Of a stretch of DNA of 34,863 nucleotides, positions 15,503-24,470 are shown piece after piece. Position 1 is the stretch's first letter, and each line of letters opens with the position of its first letter. The stretch is from contig JAFGXO010000221.1 of NCBI GenBank assembly GCA_016936595.1, forward strand, positions 1 to 34,863. Reading direction: 5' to 3'. This stretch comes from Bacteroidales bacterium (GTDB taxonomy: Bacteria; Bacteroidota; Bacteroidia; Bacteroidales; JAFGUD01). The position numbers were made by a program, and so were the translations under genes. The notes beneath the pieces are model-generated. The model had not been told where the DNA came from. It ran no database searches and saw only the letters and a program-made list of their open reading frames with translations.

Positions 15503-17275
15503 TTAAAAAAGATTATCTATCTGTTCAATATTTAAAATATTTACGATAGTTTTATTATCGTAAGTAAATTGGTGCGACTTACAGCTGAAAAGTTTATTTA
15601 TTAATCCTTCGGCTTCTTGTTGGTTGTTAACGTTGTGAGAGTTAAACGAATATGAATGTAATATTTGCATCGCAATTTCTTCCTGTCCTAAATTTTCAAT
15701 ATCAACCGAAGTTAATTGGCTAATTTTTATTAAGTTTTTAATAAGTTCTGTTGTGTCTTCTACTTTTATATACGGGGGTGTTGCGGTAATATTAAAAGCG
15801 GTATCATTAATTTTTTCAAAGATAAATCCAATTTTTTCAAGTTCGGGCTTAAAAAAGTCAAATTCGTTTGCTTCTATTGTCGATAATCTTACCTGAATAG
15901 GGTAAATCGTGTCAATCGACATTTTTTGACTTGTTATTTTTTCAATTATTTCTTCGTATTTAATTTGTTTTAAGGCTCGTTTTATGTTAATAAGCATAAC
16001 GCCGGATTTAACTGGCGTAAGCAAATATTTTTCTTTAAGAATAATGATTTTTTTTGTAGAATGTGCTTGTTCTTCTTGGTGTTGAAAAACGGTATCTCCA
16101 AAATGTTGATTGTCTTTGTTTTGTAATATTTTTGAATGAAAACTTAATTCTGTTGTTTTTTTTGTTTCTTCAAAAGGATTGTAGTTTGGATTTGCTCCGG
16201 TTGTTGGAATTTTAATTTCGTTCATTTTATCAAACGAAGGCATATTAATAAATTCGGTGTTTTCAAAATCTATTGCAGGTGGTATATCAAAATCGGTAAG
16301 TGCTTTTCTAACCGATGCTATGATTATTTGAAAAACGTTGTTTGCGTTGTCAAAATTTATTTCTGTTTTTGTTGGATGTATATTTACGTCAATTCTTGTT
16401 GGGTCAATATCAAAATAAAGAAAATAATTTGGTTTTTGGTCTGAAGTTAAAAGTTGTTCGTAAGCCATAGTAACAGCTTTATGAAAATATCCACTTTTCA
16501 TGTATCGGTTATTAACAAAAAAATACTGTTTTGAGCTGTTTTTAGAAGCAAATTCAGGGTTTCCAACAAATCCGGTTATTTTTATAAATCCGGCGTCTGT
16601 ATTTATGCTAATTAATTGCTTGTTTAATGACTTGTCAAAAATATTTAAAATTCTTTCTTTCGTGCTTTCAGAATTTAATTTGTGTATAACATTGTCGTTG
16701 TGAATAATAGAAAAAGAAATTTGGCTGTGTGCTAAAGCAATTCTGTAACATTCAGTAAGAATGTGATTAAATTCTGTTTTGTCTGATTTTAAAAATTTTC
16801 GTCGAGCGGGAATATTAAAAAATAAATTTTTAACCGAAAAATTACTTCCGGTAGAAGTGTTTTCTGATTCTATTTTAGTTAATTTACTGGCTTCAATAAC
16901 TAATACAGTTCCAATAGTATCATCTTTATGTTTTGTTTTTAATTCAACCGAAGCAACCGCAGCAATTGATGCAAGTGCCTCACCTCTAAATCCTTTTGTG
17001 TTAATATTAAATAAATCTTCAGACGATTTTATTTTTGAAGTTGCATGTCGCTCAAAGGCTAATCTGGCATCGTCTTTAGTCATGCCGTTGCCGTTGTCAA
17101 TTACTTGTATAAGTGTTCTGCCGGCATCTTTTAAATTGATGATTATTTGTGTTGCATTAGCGTCTATAGCATTCTCTACAAGCTCTTTAATTACAGATGC
17201 CGGTCGCTGAATTACTTCTCCTGCAGCTATTTGATTGGCTAAAGAATCAGGTAGAATTTGAATTATGTTCGACAT
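15503..17275 (-). CDS. mutL: DNA mismatch repair protein MutL, with degenerate C-terminal endonuclease motif
   Basis: 590 aa. The N-terminal GHKL ATPase is intact: IAAGEVIQRPASVIKELVENAIDA with catalytic Glu, VIDNGNGM, ATSKI, GFRGEALASIAAV, and the transducer Lys region DVNIHPTKTEINF. The linker runs about 345-405. The C-terminal dimerisation domain is present, but where endonuclease-type MutL proteins show DQHA(x)2E(x)4E, this protein reads GVMLINIKRALKQIKYEEII (about 424-443), lacking the Asp and His. The later Cys/His motif appears as FSCKSHQF, also altered. ATP-dependent coordination of repair should remain; nicking is predicted lost. It begins at ATG 17275, just after a small membrane protein gene (9-base gap). 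Confidence 0.95.
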   Translation of the reverse strand: MSNIIQILPDSLANQIAAGEVIQRPASVIKELVENAIDANATQIIINLKDAGRTLIQVIDNGNGMTKDDARLAFERHATSKIKSSEDLFNINTKGFRGEALASIAAVASVELKTKHKDDTIGTVLVIEASKLTKIESENTSTGSNFSVKNLFFNIPARRKFLKSDKTEFNHILTECYRIALAHSQISFSIIHNDNVIHKLNSESTKERILNIFDKSLNKQLISINTDAGFIKITGFVGNPEFASKNSSKQYFFVNNRYMKSGYFHKAVTMAYEQLLTSDQKPNYFLYFDIDPTRIDVNIHPTKTEINFDNANNVFQIIIASVRKALTDFDIPPAIDFENTEFINMPSFDKMNEIKIPTTGANPNYNPFEETKKTTELSFHSKILQNKDNQHFGDTVFQHQEEQAHSTKKIIILKEKYLLTPVKSGVMLINIKRALKQIKYEEIIEKITSQKMSIDTIYPIQVRLSTIEANEFDFFKPELEKIGFIFEKINDTAFNITATPPYIKVEDTTELIKNLIKISQLTSVDIENLGQEEIAMQILHSYSFNSHNVNNQQEAEGLINKLFSCKSHQFTYDNKTIVNILNIEQIDNLF

Positions 17276-17284
17276 AGTTTAGAT

Positions 17285-17602
17285 TTAACTAACAAAAAAA
17301 TTTGCAATTCTATCAAAAACATCTGTATATAAAAATACATAAACTGAAACGCTAAGAATAACTAAAATGGCTAATAATCGCACCGTAGAGTTTCGGTCGC
17401 GTCGGTTTCTGTTAAATCTTGCGGTATCTCTAAAATTTATATCTGCTTTGTAGTTTGTATGAAGTTCTTCTTCTGATTCTTTAATGCCTAATTCGGCTCT
17501 GATGTTTTTAAATCGTTTTTCTCTGCTCTCTTTTTTGGGGTCGTAGTAAATTGGTTTATAGTCAAAAACGTAATGGCTTGTTTGTTTGCTGAATAGTCCC
17601 AT
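17285..17602 (-). CDS. Small single-pass membrane protein of unknown function
   Basis: Not recognised by function. 105 residues: a basic, charged cytoplasmic N-terminal part (YYDPKKESREKRFKNIRAEL; TARFNRNRRDRNST) and one C-terminal transmembrane helix VRLLAILVILSVSVYVFLYT at about 73-92, with a short tail. Similar short tail-anchored proteins lie next to mutL in many Bacteroidota, so the pair is probably an old arrangement. It is first in the transcription unit with mutL, 9 bases upstream, behind a good -7 box at 17688-17695. Confidence 0.75.
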   Translation of the reverse strand: MGLFSKQTSHYVFDYKPIYYDPKKESREKRFKNIRAELGIKESEEELHTNYKADINFRDTARFNRNRRDRNSTVRLLAILVILSVSVYVFLYTDVFDRIANFFVS

Positions 17603-17687
17603 TTGAAATTTTTGTTTTTATTGATAAAATTACTAAATAAATTTTTAAAATAGATGAATTATCTTATTGTGTTTTTAAGTCTATGTG

Positions 17688-17695
17688 CAAAGATA
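17688..17695 (-). promoter_or_regulatory. Promoter -7 box for small membrane protein-mutL unit
   Basis: Read on the minus strand this is TATCTTTG, a match to TAnnTTTG. It is 86 bases upstream of the ATG at 17602. No clear -33 TTG. Confidence 0.45.
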
Positions 17696-17768
17696 CAAAA
17701 TGATTTTAATAGTGTTTTAATTTAAGCTTATAATTATTTTAAAAAACATTAATTAAGGTAAAAAAAAT

Positions 17769-17797
17769 TTGTTTTTCTTCTAAAAATCGTATCTTTG
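17769..17797 (+). promoter_or_regulatory. Bacteroidota-type promoter for the YtxH cluster
   Basis: TATCTTTG (17790-17797) with TTG (17769-17771) 18 bases upstream; the ATG lies 16 bases after the box. A good match to both elements. Confidence 0.65.
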
Positions 17798-17813
17798 AAA
17801 ATAAAAAAAAAAT

Positions 17814-17996
17814 ATGAATTCAACAGCAAAATTTTTGTTAGGATTTGTTGCAGGTGCTTTGGCAGGTGCAACAATAGGTATGCTTTTAGCTCCGGATAGT
17901 GGTGAAGATACTAGAAAACTTATTGTAGATAAATTTGATGAGTATGCAAAAAAAGGAAAAGAATTTTATGATTCAAAAACAGCTAAAGCAGAGTAA
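17814..17996 (+). CDS. YtxH domain-containing protein
   Basis: 60 residues. A glycine/alanine-rich hydrophobic N-terminus KFLLGFVAGALAGATIGMLLAPDSGEDTRKLI is the YtxH/gas-vesicle-GvpP-like signature: one membrane helix with a GxxxGxxxGxxxAP motif. A charged helical tail follows. Such proteins are common in general-stress membrane clusters, next to holin-like proteins, as here. The exact role is unknown. A terminator hairpin begins 11 bases after the stop. Confidence 0.85.
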   Translation: MNSTAKFLLGFVAGALAGATIGMLLAPDSGEDTRKLIVDKFDEYAKKGKEFYDSKTAKAE

Positions 17997-18007
17997 ATTA
18001 TTAAAAT

Positions 18008-18041
18008 ATGCGAAAATTAATTTGGGTTTTCGCATGTTTTT
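18008..18041 (+). terminator. Terminator or attenuator between YtxH gene and holin-like gene
   Basis: Stem ATGCGAAAA (18008-18016) pairs with TTTTCGCAT (18027-18035), loop of 10 bases, followed at once by GTTTTTT. It lies 11 bases after the YtxH stop and 35 bases before the next likely ATG. Partial read-through would give less holin-like protein than YtxH. Confidence 0.65.
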
Positions 18042-18070
18042 TATCTTTTGTAACTATATCAAATCCCCCT

Positions 18071-18463
18071 ATGAAAGAAAGAACCTTTAAAGATTATTAT
18101 AAGATTTTCAAAAGAGATATAACTCAATACATTGATTTAAGGTTAGATTATTTGAAACTTGAAGGGATTGAAGTGTTTTCAAATATTTCATCAAAACTAA
18201 TTACTGTAATTTTTGGACTGTTTTTTGGAGTTATTTTTATTACTTTTTTATTGTTTGCTCTCGCATTTTTTCTCGGCGAAATTCTCGGAGCTAATTATTG
18301 GGGTTTTTTAATTGTTTCAGGTATTTTCTTATTATTTGCACTTCTGTTTTTTGTGTTTAGAAAGTTGCTTTTGCAAAATCCTTTAGTAAATGCGTTAACT
18401 ACCAGTTTGTTTCAAAATAAAGATGAAAAACAAAATAAATATACTAATGAAAAAAAATCATAA
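18071..18463 (+). CDS. Phage-holin-like (Holin-X family) membrane protein
   Basis: 130 residues. A charged N-terminal amphipathic helix (FKDYYKIFKRDITQYIDLRLDYLKLEGIE) precedes two transmembrane helices at about 40-67 (KLITVIFGLFFGVIFITFLL) and 74-95 (WGFLIVSGIFLLFALLFFVF). This is the layout of the Holin-X/YqjE-type superfamily, which occurs in general-stress clusters and is not necessarily lytic. The frame can be extended to an ATG at 18008, but that ATG sits inside the terminator stem and adds a Ser/Pro-rich lead unlike the family, so ATG 18071 (MKERTF) is chosen. The 3' end overlaps the next gene. Confidence 0.8.
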   Translation: MKERTFKDYYKIFKRDITQYIDLRLDYLKLEGIEVFSNISSKLITVIFGLFFGVIFITFLLFALAFFLGEILGANYWGFLIVSGIFLLFALLFFVFRKLLLQNPLVNALTTSLFQNKDEKQNKYTNEKKS

Positions 18464-18791
18464 AAATTATTATAGCAACATAAAGGGGATTGATGAACTT
18501 GCACGTCAAAAAAAAATACTCGAAAAGAAAATTAAAATACGGGAACGGTTGTTAAATAAACATATTAAAGATTTAAATGATGATTTTTCGGGCGATTATT
18601 TATACCGACAGTCAATCAAAACTTTAAAGCTAGACAATTCTTTGCTGAATATAATTCCAAGCTTTATTAAAGGAAATATGAATAAAAAAAGCTTTATTAT
18701 ACCTGCCATATCCGGTATAGGTGCTGCTTTAGCCTCAGTTTTTTTATTCAAACCTAAAACTAATCCTCCGGAAACTAAAACTGAAAATTAA
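18447..18791 (+). CDS. Small basic protein with C-terminal membrane segment, unknown
   Basis: Not recognised. 114 residues from ATG 18447 (an in-frame ATG also exists at 18423). It is very Lys-rich at the start, with a heptad-like helix LARQKKILEKKIKIRERLLNK, and has one hydrophobic segment SFIIPAISGIGAALASVFLF near the C-terminus, then a polar tail. The GIGAALASVFLF stretch resembles YtxH/YqjD-type anchors. Overlaps the holin-like gene by 17 bases and ends at a terminator. Probably the third member of this membrane-stress cluster. Confidence 0.7.
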   Translation: MKKNHKNYYSNIKGIDELARQKKILEKKIKIRERLLNKHIKDLNDDFSGDYLYRQSIKTLKLDNSLLNIIPSFIKGNMNKKSFIIPAISGIGAALASVFLFKPKTNPPETKTEN

Positions 18792-18830
18792 AAAAATCCT
18801 TCTAAGAAAATCTTAAAAGGATTTTTTTTT
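18791..18830. terminator. Bidirectional terminator between YtxH cluster and XRE gene
   Basis: An 11-base stem (AAAAAATCCTT 18791-18801 with AAGGATTTTTT 18817-18827) has an inner 4-base extension and a loop of 5. A-run on one side and T-run on the other allow termination on both strands, which suits the convergent genes. Confidence 0.75.
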
Positions 18831-19029
18831 AGTCGTTTTCTTCAAGTTTAAATAAATCTTCAAGTTTTACTTTAAAAAATTTTGCAATTTTTAGAGCTAA
18901 TACAGTTGAAGGAATAAATTTTCCTGTTTCAATTGCATGAATTGTTTGTCTGGAAACGTTAACTTTTTCAGCTAATTCTGCTTGAGTTATTTTCTTTTTG
19001 GCTCTTTCTACTCTTATTAAATTTTCCAT
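18829..19029 (-). CDS. Small XRE-family HTH transcriptional regulator
   Basis: 66 residues consisting almost only of a Cro/C1-type helix-turn-helix. The order is RVERAKKKITQAELAEKVNVSRQTIHAIETGKFIPSTVLALKIAKFFKV, with the recognition helix SRQTIHAIE (about 26-34). It ends in an acidic tail LEDLFKLEEND. This short form is typical of YozG-like regulators, often paired with an integral membrane protein whose gene is not seen here. It is divergent from comM across a 418-base gap and convergent with the YtxH cluster. Likely autoregulator; target unknown. Confidence 0.9.
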   Translation of the reverse strand: MENLIRVERAKKKITQAELAEKVNVSRQTIHAIETGKFIPSTVLALKIAKFFKVKLEDLFKLEEND

Positions 19030-19319
19030 TTTTATAAGGTGTTTGTTAGTTAGTTTATTGCTTTGTTAGGTATTTACCAAAAAAAGTGCCAAAGTTCAGG
19101 CGATTTGACTTGATAAATGTAAAAAGTACTTGTATTCGCTCTAATTAAAGTAGTCTTTTTGTCTAATCTTCTCATTTATAGTAATTTATGTGTAAATCAT
19201 TTCTATTAATTATTTTTCATTTTTTTTAAATTATTCAAAGTAAATTTTGTGTTGTAATTATTATAATTTTATAGAACGCTTTTTTTATTCTGAATTTTTT
19301 TTAATTTTACGAGTTGTAA

Positions 19320-19362
19320 TTTGTAAATTTTATTGCTTTTAGCAATAAAATTAGTTTACAAA
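19320..19362. repeat. Long imperfect hairpin upstream of comM
   Basis: An inner stem TTTTATTGC/GCAATAAAA (19328-19336 with 19342-19350, extendable by two A-T pairs) is enclosed by an outer TTTGTA/TACAAA pairing (19320-19325 with 19357-19362) with a 4-base bulge on the right side. No T-run follows, so it is probably regulatory rather than a terminator. Confidence 0.5.
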
Positions 19363-19402
19363 ATTGAATATAGATGCAATTCACATTTGTAAAGTTGATA
19401 TT

Positions 19403-19410
19403 TATTTTTG
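19403..19410 (+). promoter_or_regulatory. Promoter -7 box for comM
   Basis: TATTTTTG matches TAnnTTTG, 37 bases before the ATG at 19448. It overlaps the fourth TTTGTAAA repeat, so a protein bound there could block initiation. Confidence 0.4.
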
Positions 19411-19447
19411 TAAATTGTGATTTTAAAAAAGTAAAGCAAGATTAACT

Positions 19448-20995
19448 ATGTTAGTAAAAACCTATGGTAGTGCTGTTTTAGGTATTACCGCTACAAAAGT
19501 TACTATTGAGACCGAAATTTCGCGGGGCGGAAAGTTTTATCTTGTTGGTTTACCCGACAATGCAGTAAAAGAAAGCCAGCAACGAATGGAGGCTGCTTTG
19601 AGAACAAATGGTTTTAGAGTGCCCGGAAAAAGAATTGTTGTGAATATGGCTCCTGCGGATATAAGAAAAGAAGGTGCTGCTTACGACTTGCCTTTGGCTA
19701 TTTCTGTTTTAGCCGCATCTGATCAAATTAGGGTAGGGGAGGAGATGTTAGAACAATACATGATTATGGGCGAATTGTCGCTTGATGGTAGTTTAAGGCC
19801 TATACGGGGTGTTTTGCCTATTGCTCTTAATGCTAAAGATGAGGGATTTAAGGGTTTAATTCTTCCTGCCGAAAATTCTAAAGAAGCTGCAGTTGTTGAT
19901 GGTTTAGATGTTTATGGTGTAAGTAATATTATTGAACTTGTTGATTTTTTTGAGGGAAGAAGTGATTTAAAACCTGTTGAGGTTGATTTTCAGAATGAAT
20001 TTTATGTTAAAGTTGAAGAAACTCAACTTGATTTTTCTGATGTTAAAGGTCAGGAAAATGTTAAACGTGCTTTGGAGGTTGCAGCAGCCGGAGGTCATAA
20101 TATACTAATGATTGGTGCTCCCGGGTCAGGAAAAACTATGCTTGCAAGGCGTATGCCCTCTATTTTGCCTCCAATTTCTTTAGATGAAGCTTTAGAAACT
20201 ACCAAAATTCATTCGGTTGTTGGCAATGTTAGTTCGGATATGTCATTAATGACAAGCCGCCCTTTTCGTTCACCTCATCATACTATTTCAGATGTGGCAT
20301 TGGTTGGTGGAGGTACTTATCCTCAACCGGGCGAAATTTCTTTAGCTCACAATGGAATTTTATTTTTAGATGAACTTCCTGAATTTAAACGTACTGTGCT
20401 GGAGGTAATGCGTCAACCTTTGGAGGACAGGGTAATAAATATATCAAGAGCAAAATTTTCGGTTCAGTATCCGGCAAGTTTTATGCTTGTTTCGGCAATG
20501 AATCCTTGTCCTTGCGGTTATTATAATCACCCCGAAAAAGAATGTGTTTGTTCTATTGGTTCAATAAAAAATTACTTGAACAAAATTTCGGGACCATTGT
20601 TGGATAGGGTTGATATTCAGATAGAAGTAATACCTGTGCCGTTTAAAGATTTGGCAAAAGTCAGACCTTCAGAGAGTAGTGTAGATATTCGAAAACGTGT
20701 AACAAAAGCACGTGAAATTCAGCAAAATAGGTTTAAAGATTATGAGGGTGTTTATTCTAATTCTCAGATGAATTCTAAAATGATGCAAAAATTTTGTACT
20801 GTTGACGATGCCGGAATGGCTTTGTTAAAATCTGCTATTGAAAGAATGGGGCTTTCGGCAAGGGCTTACGATAGAATTTTAAAAGTTTCTCGTTCTATTG
20901 CCGATTTAGAAGGTGTTGATGTAATTAAAACATATCATCTTGCCGAGGCTATTCAGTACAGAAGTTTGGACAAAGATTCGTGGGGCGTTAAATAA
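19448..20995 (+). CDS. comM: YifB/ComM family Mg-chelatase-like AAA+ ATPase
   Basis: 515 aa. In Vibrio, ComM is a hexameric helicase that promotes branch migration during natural transformation; the family is widespread in non-competent bacteria too. The N-terminal LonC-like domain (1-170) begins LVKTYGSAVLGITATKVTIETEISRG with GLPDNAVKESQQR. Walker A GAPGSGKT is at about 221-228, SRPFRSPHHTISDVALVGGG at about 260-280 and Walker B ILFLDELPEF at about 301-310. A Cys/His cluster CPCGYYNHPEKECVC follows at about 353-367, then the C-terminal lid with SARAYDRILKVSRSIADLEG. All parts are intact. Upstream repeats suggest specific regulation. No other competence gene is in the window. Confidence 0.95.
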   Translation: MLVKTYGSAVLGITATKVTIETEISRGGKFYLVGLPDNAVKESQQRMEAALRTNGFRVPGKRIVVNMAPADIRKEGAAYDLPLAISVLAASDQIRVGEEMLEQYMIMGELSLDGSLRPIRGVLPIALNAKDEGFKGLILPAENSKEAAVVDGLDVYGVSNIIELVDFFEGRSDLKPVEVDFQNEFYVKVEETQLDFSDVKGQENVKRALEVAAAGGHNILMIGAPGSGKTMLARRMPSILPPISLDEALETTKIHSVVGNVSSDMSLMTSRPFRSPHHTISDVALVGGGTYPQPGEISLAHNGILFLDELPEFKRTVLEVMRQPLEDRVINISRAKFSVQYPASFMLVSAMNPCPCGYYNHPEKECVCSIGSIKNYLNKISGPLLDRVDIQIEVIPVPFKDLAKVRPSESSVDIRKRVTKAREIQQNRFKDYEGVYSNSQMNSKMMQKFCTVDDAGMALLKSAIERMGLSARAYDRILKVSRSIADLEGVDVIKTYHLAEAIQYRSLDKDSWGVK

Positions 20996-21000
20996 ATGAC

Positions 21001-21032
21001 AAAAAAAATCCGCAGTGTTTTTGCTGCGGATT
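21001..21032 (-). terminator. Intrinsic terminator of the ADP-dependent kinase gene
   Basis: A 9-base GC-rich stem AATCCGCAG (21007-21015) pairs with CTGCGGATT (21024-21032), loop of 8. Read on the minus strand the stem is followed by a run of T (the A-run at 21001-21008), just after the stop at 21039. Confidence 0.8.
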
Positions 21033-21038
21033 ATGTTG

Positions 21039-22472
21039 TTATCTTGCTCCAACCAAGGATACAGACGAAATTGTATCTCCCATTCCTACTAAAGTTACAG
21101 GATTATCAATTATGATAGTTGGAACTGCAATAATTTCTATCTCATCGTTTGAAAAAATTCCTTCTTCAATAATATTATTTTCGCCAAAAAAATGATTTAT
21201 TGTTTCGGAAAGAGAACGAAGTTCTTTTAAACCAACGTCTGAAACTTTTTGATTTACAGACCATAAAAGTACATCTTTTGAATTTAGAGCACCGGTTCCG
21301 GCTTTTGAGGCTGCAATATTTGCGGCTAATTGCATTCCTTTTCTGTTTTGTAAAGGGGTAATTTTAAACCCTTTTTTCTGCAATGTAACGTATAAACCAA
21401 ACATGTGAAGCTGCATTCTGTCGCATTTTACGTAATCGTAAACTTTTAACATTCCTTTAAATAAATTGCTGCTTGTTGTTTCTTTGTCGCATATTTTTGC
21501 TAAATTTTCTTCGCCTATTATTTCAAGAATTTCTATTAGTTCGCGTTCATTAAACCCAATACTGTGAGCGTCTTTTGCAATATTATCAATTAAATATTTT
21601 CTGATGTTTTTGTCTTGAGTAGAAGCTATTTCAAAATGCAGAATGTGTTCGGGATTGTTGTTTTGCCATTGTTTTACATATAGTTTAGAAATGTCTATTT
21701 TTTTTGTACCACTTTGATTTTCAGGCAGTTCTGTTTGCAGCATTTGATAACCTGAGAGTATTATGTGTTCAAATTTTGTAGAAGGATCGGACATTTTTTT
21801 ATGGAATGCTTCGTCAATATGAAGTTTAAAGTTTAACGGGTCGTAAGTAGCAATAAATCTATTTGCTTTTGGGCAAGTTATTGTTGATTCGTTGATTGTA
21901 ATTTTATCGCCTTTGTTAAATTCTATAATCCAGTGAATTAGAGGAATATCTTTTTTTCTTGAAATACTGTTTGCTTTTTGCAGGTTACCGTTTTCGTCAA
22001 CATTTATTAAATTTTCCAGATCAAGAAAAGAATTAGATTGTTCTATTGGCGACGAAGCTGTATGAACATAAACCGGATTTACTCCGCAGGCAGCCATAAC
22101 GTTAGCTACTATTCCGCCTTGTCCACCCATTTGCATTTTGTTGTAACCAATATTTTTATTCAGCCAATTAAAGACGTCGATATTATCAATCAGCCATTCT
22201 TCGGCAAAGCCACCTTTAAAGCATTTAATTAGTCCACGAATAACATCTTGATTAGTTTTTATTATTGTTTGTCCATTTTCGAGCAATTGGTTGGTGTTCA
22301 TTGAAAAATTATTAATAATATCTTCAATTTGTTTGCCGGAAATTTTAATAACGGCATCTATGTTTGCATTAAATGCACTTATTAAACCCTTGGTTTGAGC
22401 CATTTTATTTAATTGTTCTTGTGCTGAACTATAGTGTTCAAACCATAATTCTTTTAATTGCTCGTTATTCAT
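21039..22472 (-). CDS. ADP-dependent glucokinase/phosphofructokinase family sugar kinase
   Basis: A ribokinase-fold kinase that in characterised members uses ADP, not ATP, to phosphorylate glucose or fructose 6-phosphate. 477 aa, normal for the family. Motifs seen: FNANIDAV at about 34-41, MGGQGGIVANVMAACG near 115-130, HIILSGYQML (about 237-246), LHFEIAST, SIGFNERELIEIL, CDRMQLHMFGLYVTL, and the C-terminal catalytic VGMGDTISS with Asp 466 as the likely base. The family is best known from archaea and from animal ADPGK; bacterial members are few. It is a single gene between its own promoter box and terminator, with no glycolysis gene nearby. Substrate preference (glucose or fructose 6-phosphate) cannot be decided from what I can see, and another sugar or nucleoside is possible. 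Confidence 0.88.
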   Translation of the reverse strand: MNNEQLKELWFEHYSSAQEQLNKMAQTKGLISAFNANIDAVIKISGKQIEDIINNFSMNTNQLLENGQTIIKTNQDVIRGLIKCFKGGFAEEWLIDNIDVFNWLNKNIGYNKMQMGGQGGIVANVMAACGVNPVYVHTASSPIEQSNSFLDLENLINVDENGNLQKANSISRKKDIPLIHWIIEFNKGDKITINESTITCPKANRFIATYDPLNFKLHIDEAFHKKMSDPSTKFEHIILSGYQMLQTELPENQSGTKKIDISKLYVKQWQNNNPEHILHFEIASTQDKNIRKYLIDNIAKDAHSIGFNERELIEILEIIGEENLAKICDKETTSSNLFKGMLKVYDYVKCDRMQLHMFGLYVTLQKKGFKITPLQNRKGMQLAANIAASKAGTGALNSKDVLLWSVNQKVSDVGLKELRSLSETINHFFGENNIIEEGIFSNDEIEIIAVPTIIIDNPVTLVGMGDTISSVSLVGAR

Positions 22473-22503
22473 TTTATTTGAAATTTAACGTTAAAAACTT
22501 CGA

Positions 22504-22511
22504 CAAAAATA
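22504..22511 (-). promoter_or_regulatory. Promoter -7 box for ADP-dependent kinase gene
   Basis: Read on the minus strand this is TATTTTTG (TAnnTTTG), 31 bases upstream of ATG 22472, between the atpC terminator and the gene. No clear -33 element. Confidence 0.4.
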
Positions 22512-22531
22512 TGAAAAAAAAGTTTTATACG

Positions 22532-22567
22532 AAAAAACCGTCATATTATATTAATGTGACGGTTTTT
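22532..22567 (-). terminator. Intrinsic terminator after atpC
   Basis: A long stem (22533-22548 with 22552-22567; core AAAAACCGTCA/TGACGGTTTTT, one G-U pair) with a 3-base loop, 22 bases past the atpC stop. Minus-strand reading gives a T-run after the stem. Confidence 0.75.
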
Positions 22568-22588
22568 ATGTGTATCCGGCTTTGTATG

Positions 22589-22825
22589 TTAGCTAACTAA
22601 AATGCTTACTTTGTTGTTTTTTACTTCAATAAATCCTTTGTTGATGTCAAAAAATCTTTCTTTACCTTCTTTAGTAATAACTTTAATTTTTCCGGCTTCA
22701 AGCGATGAAATTATTGGAACGTGATTATTTAAAACCTCAAAACTTCCTTTAGTTCCGGGAACTTTTACTAAATAAATTTCGCCCGAAAATAAAGTTTGAT
22801 TTGGAGAAATAAGTTCTAAAGTCAT
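22589..22825 (-). CDS. atpC: ATP synthase F1 epsilon subunit (short form)
   Basis: 78 aa, the N-terminal beta-sandwich only. It shows LELISPNQTLFSGEIYLVKVPGTKGSFEVLNNHVPIISSLEAGKIKV, the conserved pattern that contacts gamma and the c-ring. The C-terminal two-helix hairpin that can inhibit ATP hydrolysis in E. coli and Bacillus is absent; the protein ends at SILVS. Short epsilon subunits of this size are usual in Bacteroidota, so this is not a truncation by mutation. It follows atpD by 32 bases and ends before a strong terminator. Confidence 0.93.
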   Translation of the reverse strand: MTLELISPNQTLFSGEIYLVKVPGTKGSFEVLNNHVPIISSLEAGKIKVITKEGKERFFDINKGFIEVKNNKVSILVS

Positions 22826-22857
22826 AATTTATTATTTGTAAGTGAAATAATTTAATA

Positions 22858-24423
<1,566 letters not shown>

Positions 24424-24470
24424 GAAGTCTTTTAAAAAAAAATGGACTTTTTTGTATGGTTTGGTGTGTT

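Larger units (their letters stand above)
19030..19447. other. 418-base gene-free AT-rich region
   Basis: No credible coding frame, tRNA or known RNA family was seen. The left 200 bases, upstream of the XRE gene, hold no clear promoter box. The right 130 bases hold four copies of TTTGTAAA (19320-19327, 19355-19362 inverted, 19386-19393, 19407-19414), a long hairpin and the comM promoter. Confidence 0.6.

Noticed and set aside
16779-17210. 143-codon plus-strand frame antisense to mutL
   Set aside because: Complement of the strongly conserved MutL ATPase region; no promoter or family match.
18071-18463. Prophage remnant because of the holin-like protein
   Set aside because: No other phage gene is nearby, and Holin-X-type proteins next to YtxH proteins are common in chromosomal stress clusters.
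22504-22567. Riboswitch between atpC and the ADP-dependent kinase
   Set aside because: The structure is a simple terminator stem; no aptamer-like junction is visible.
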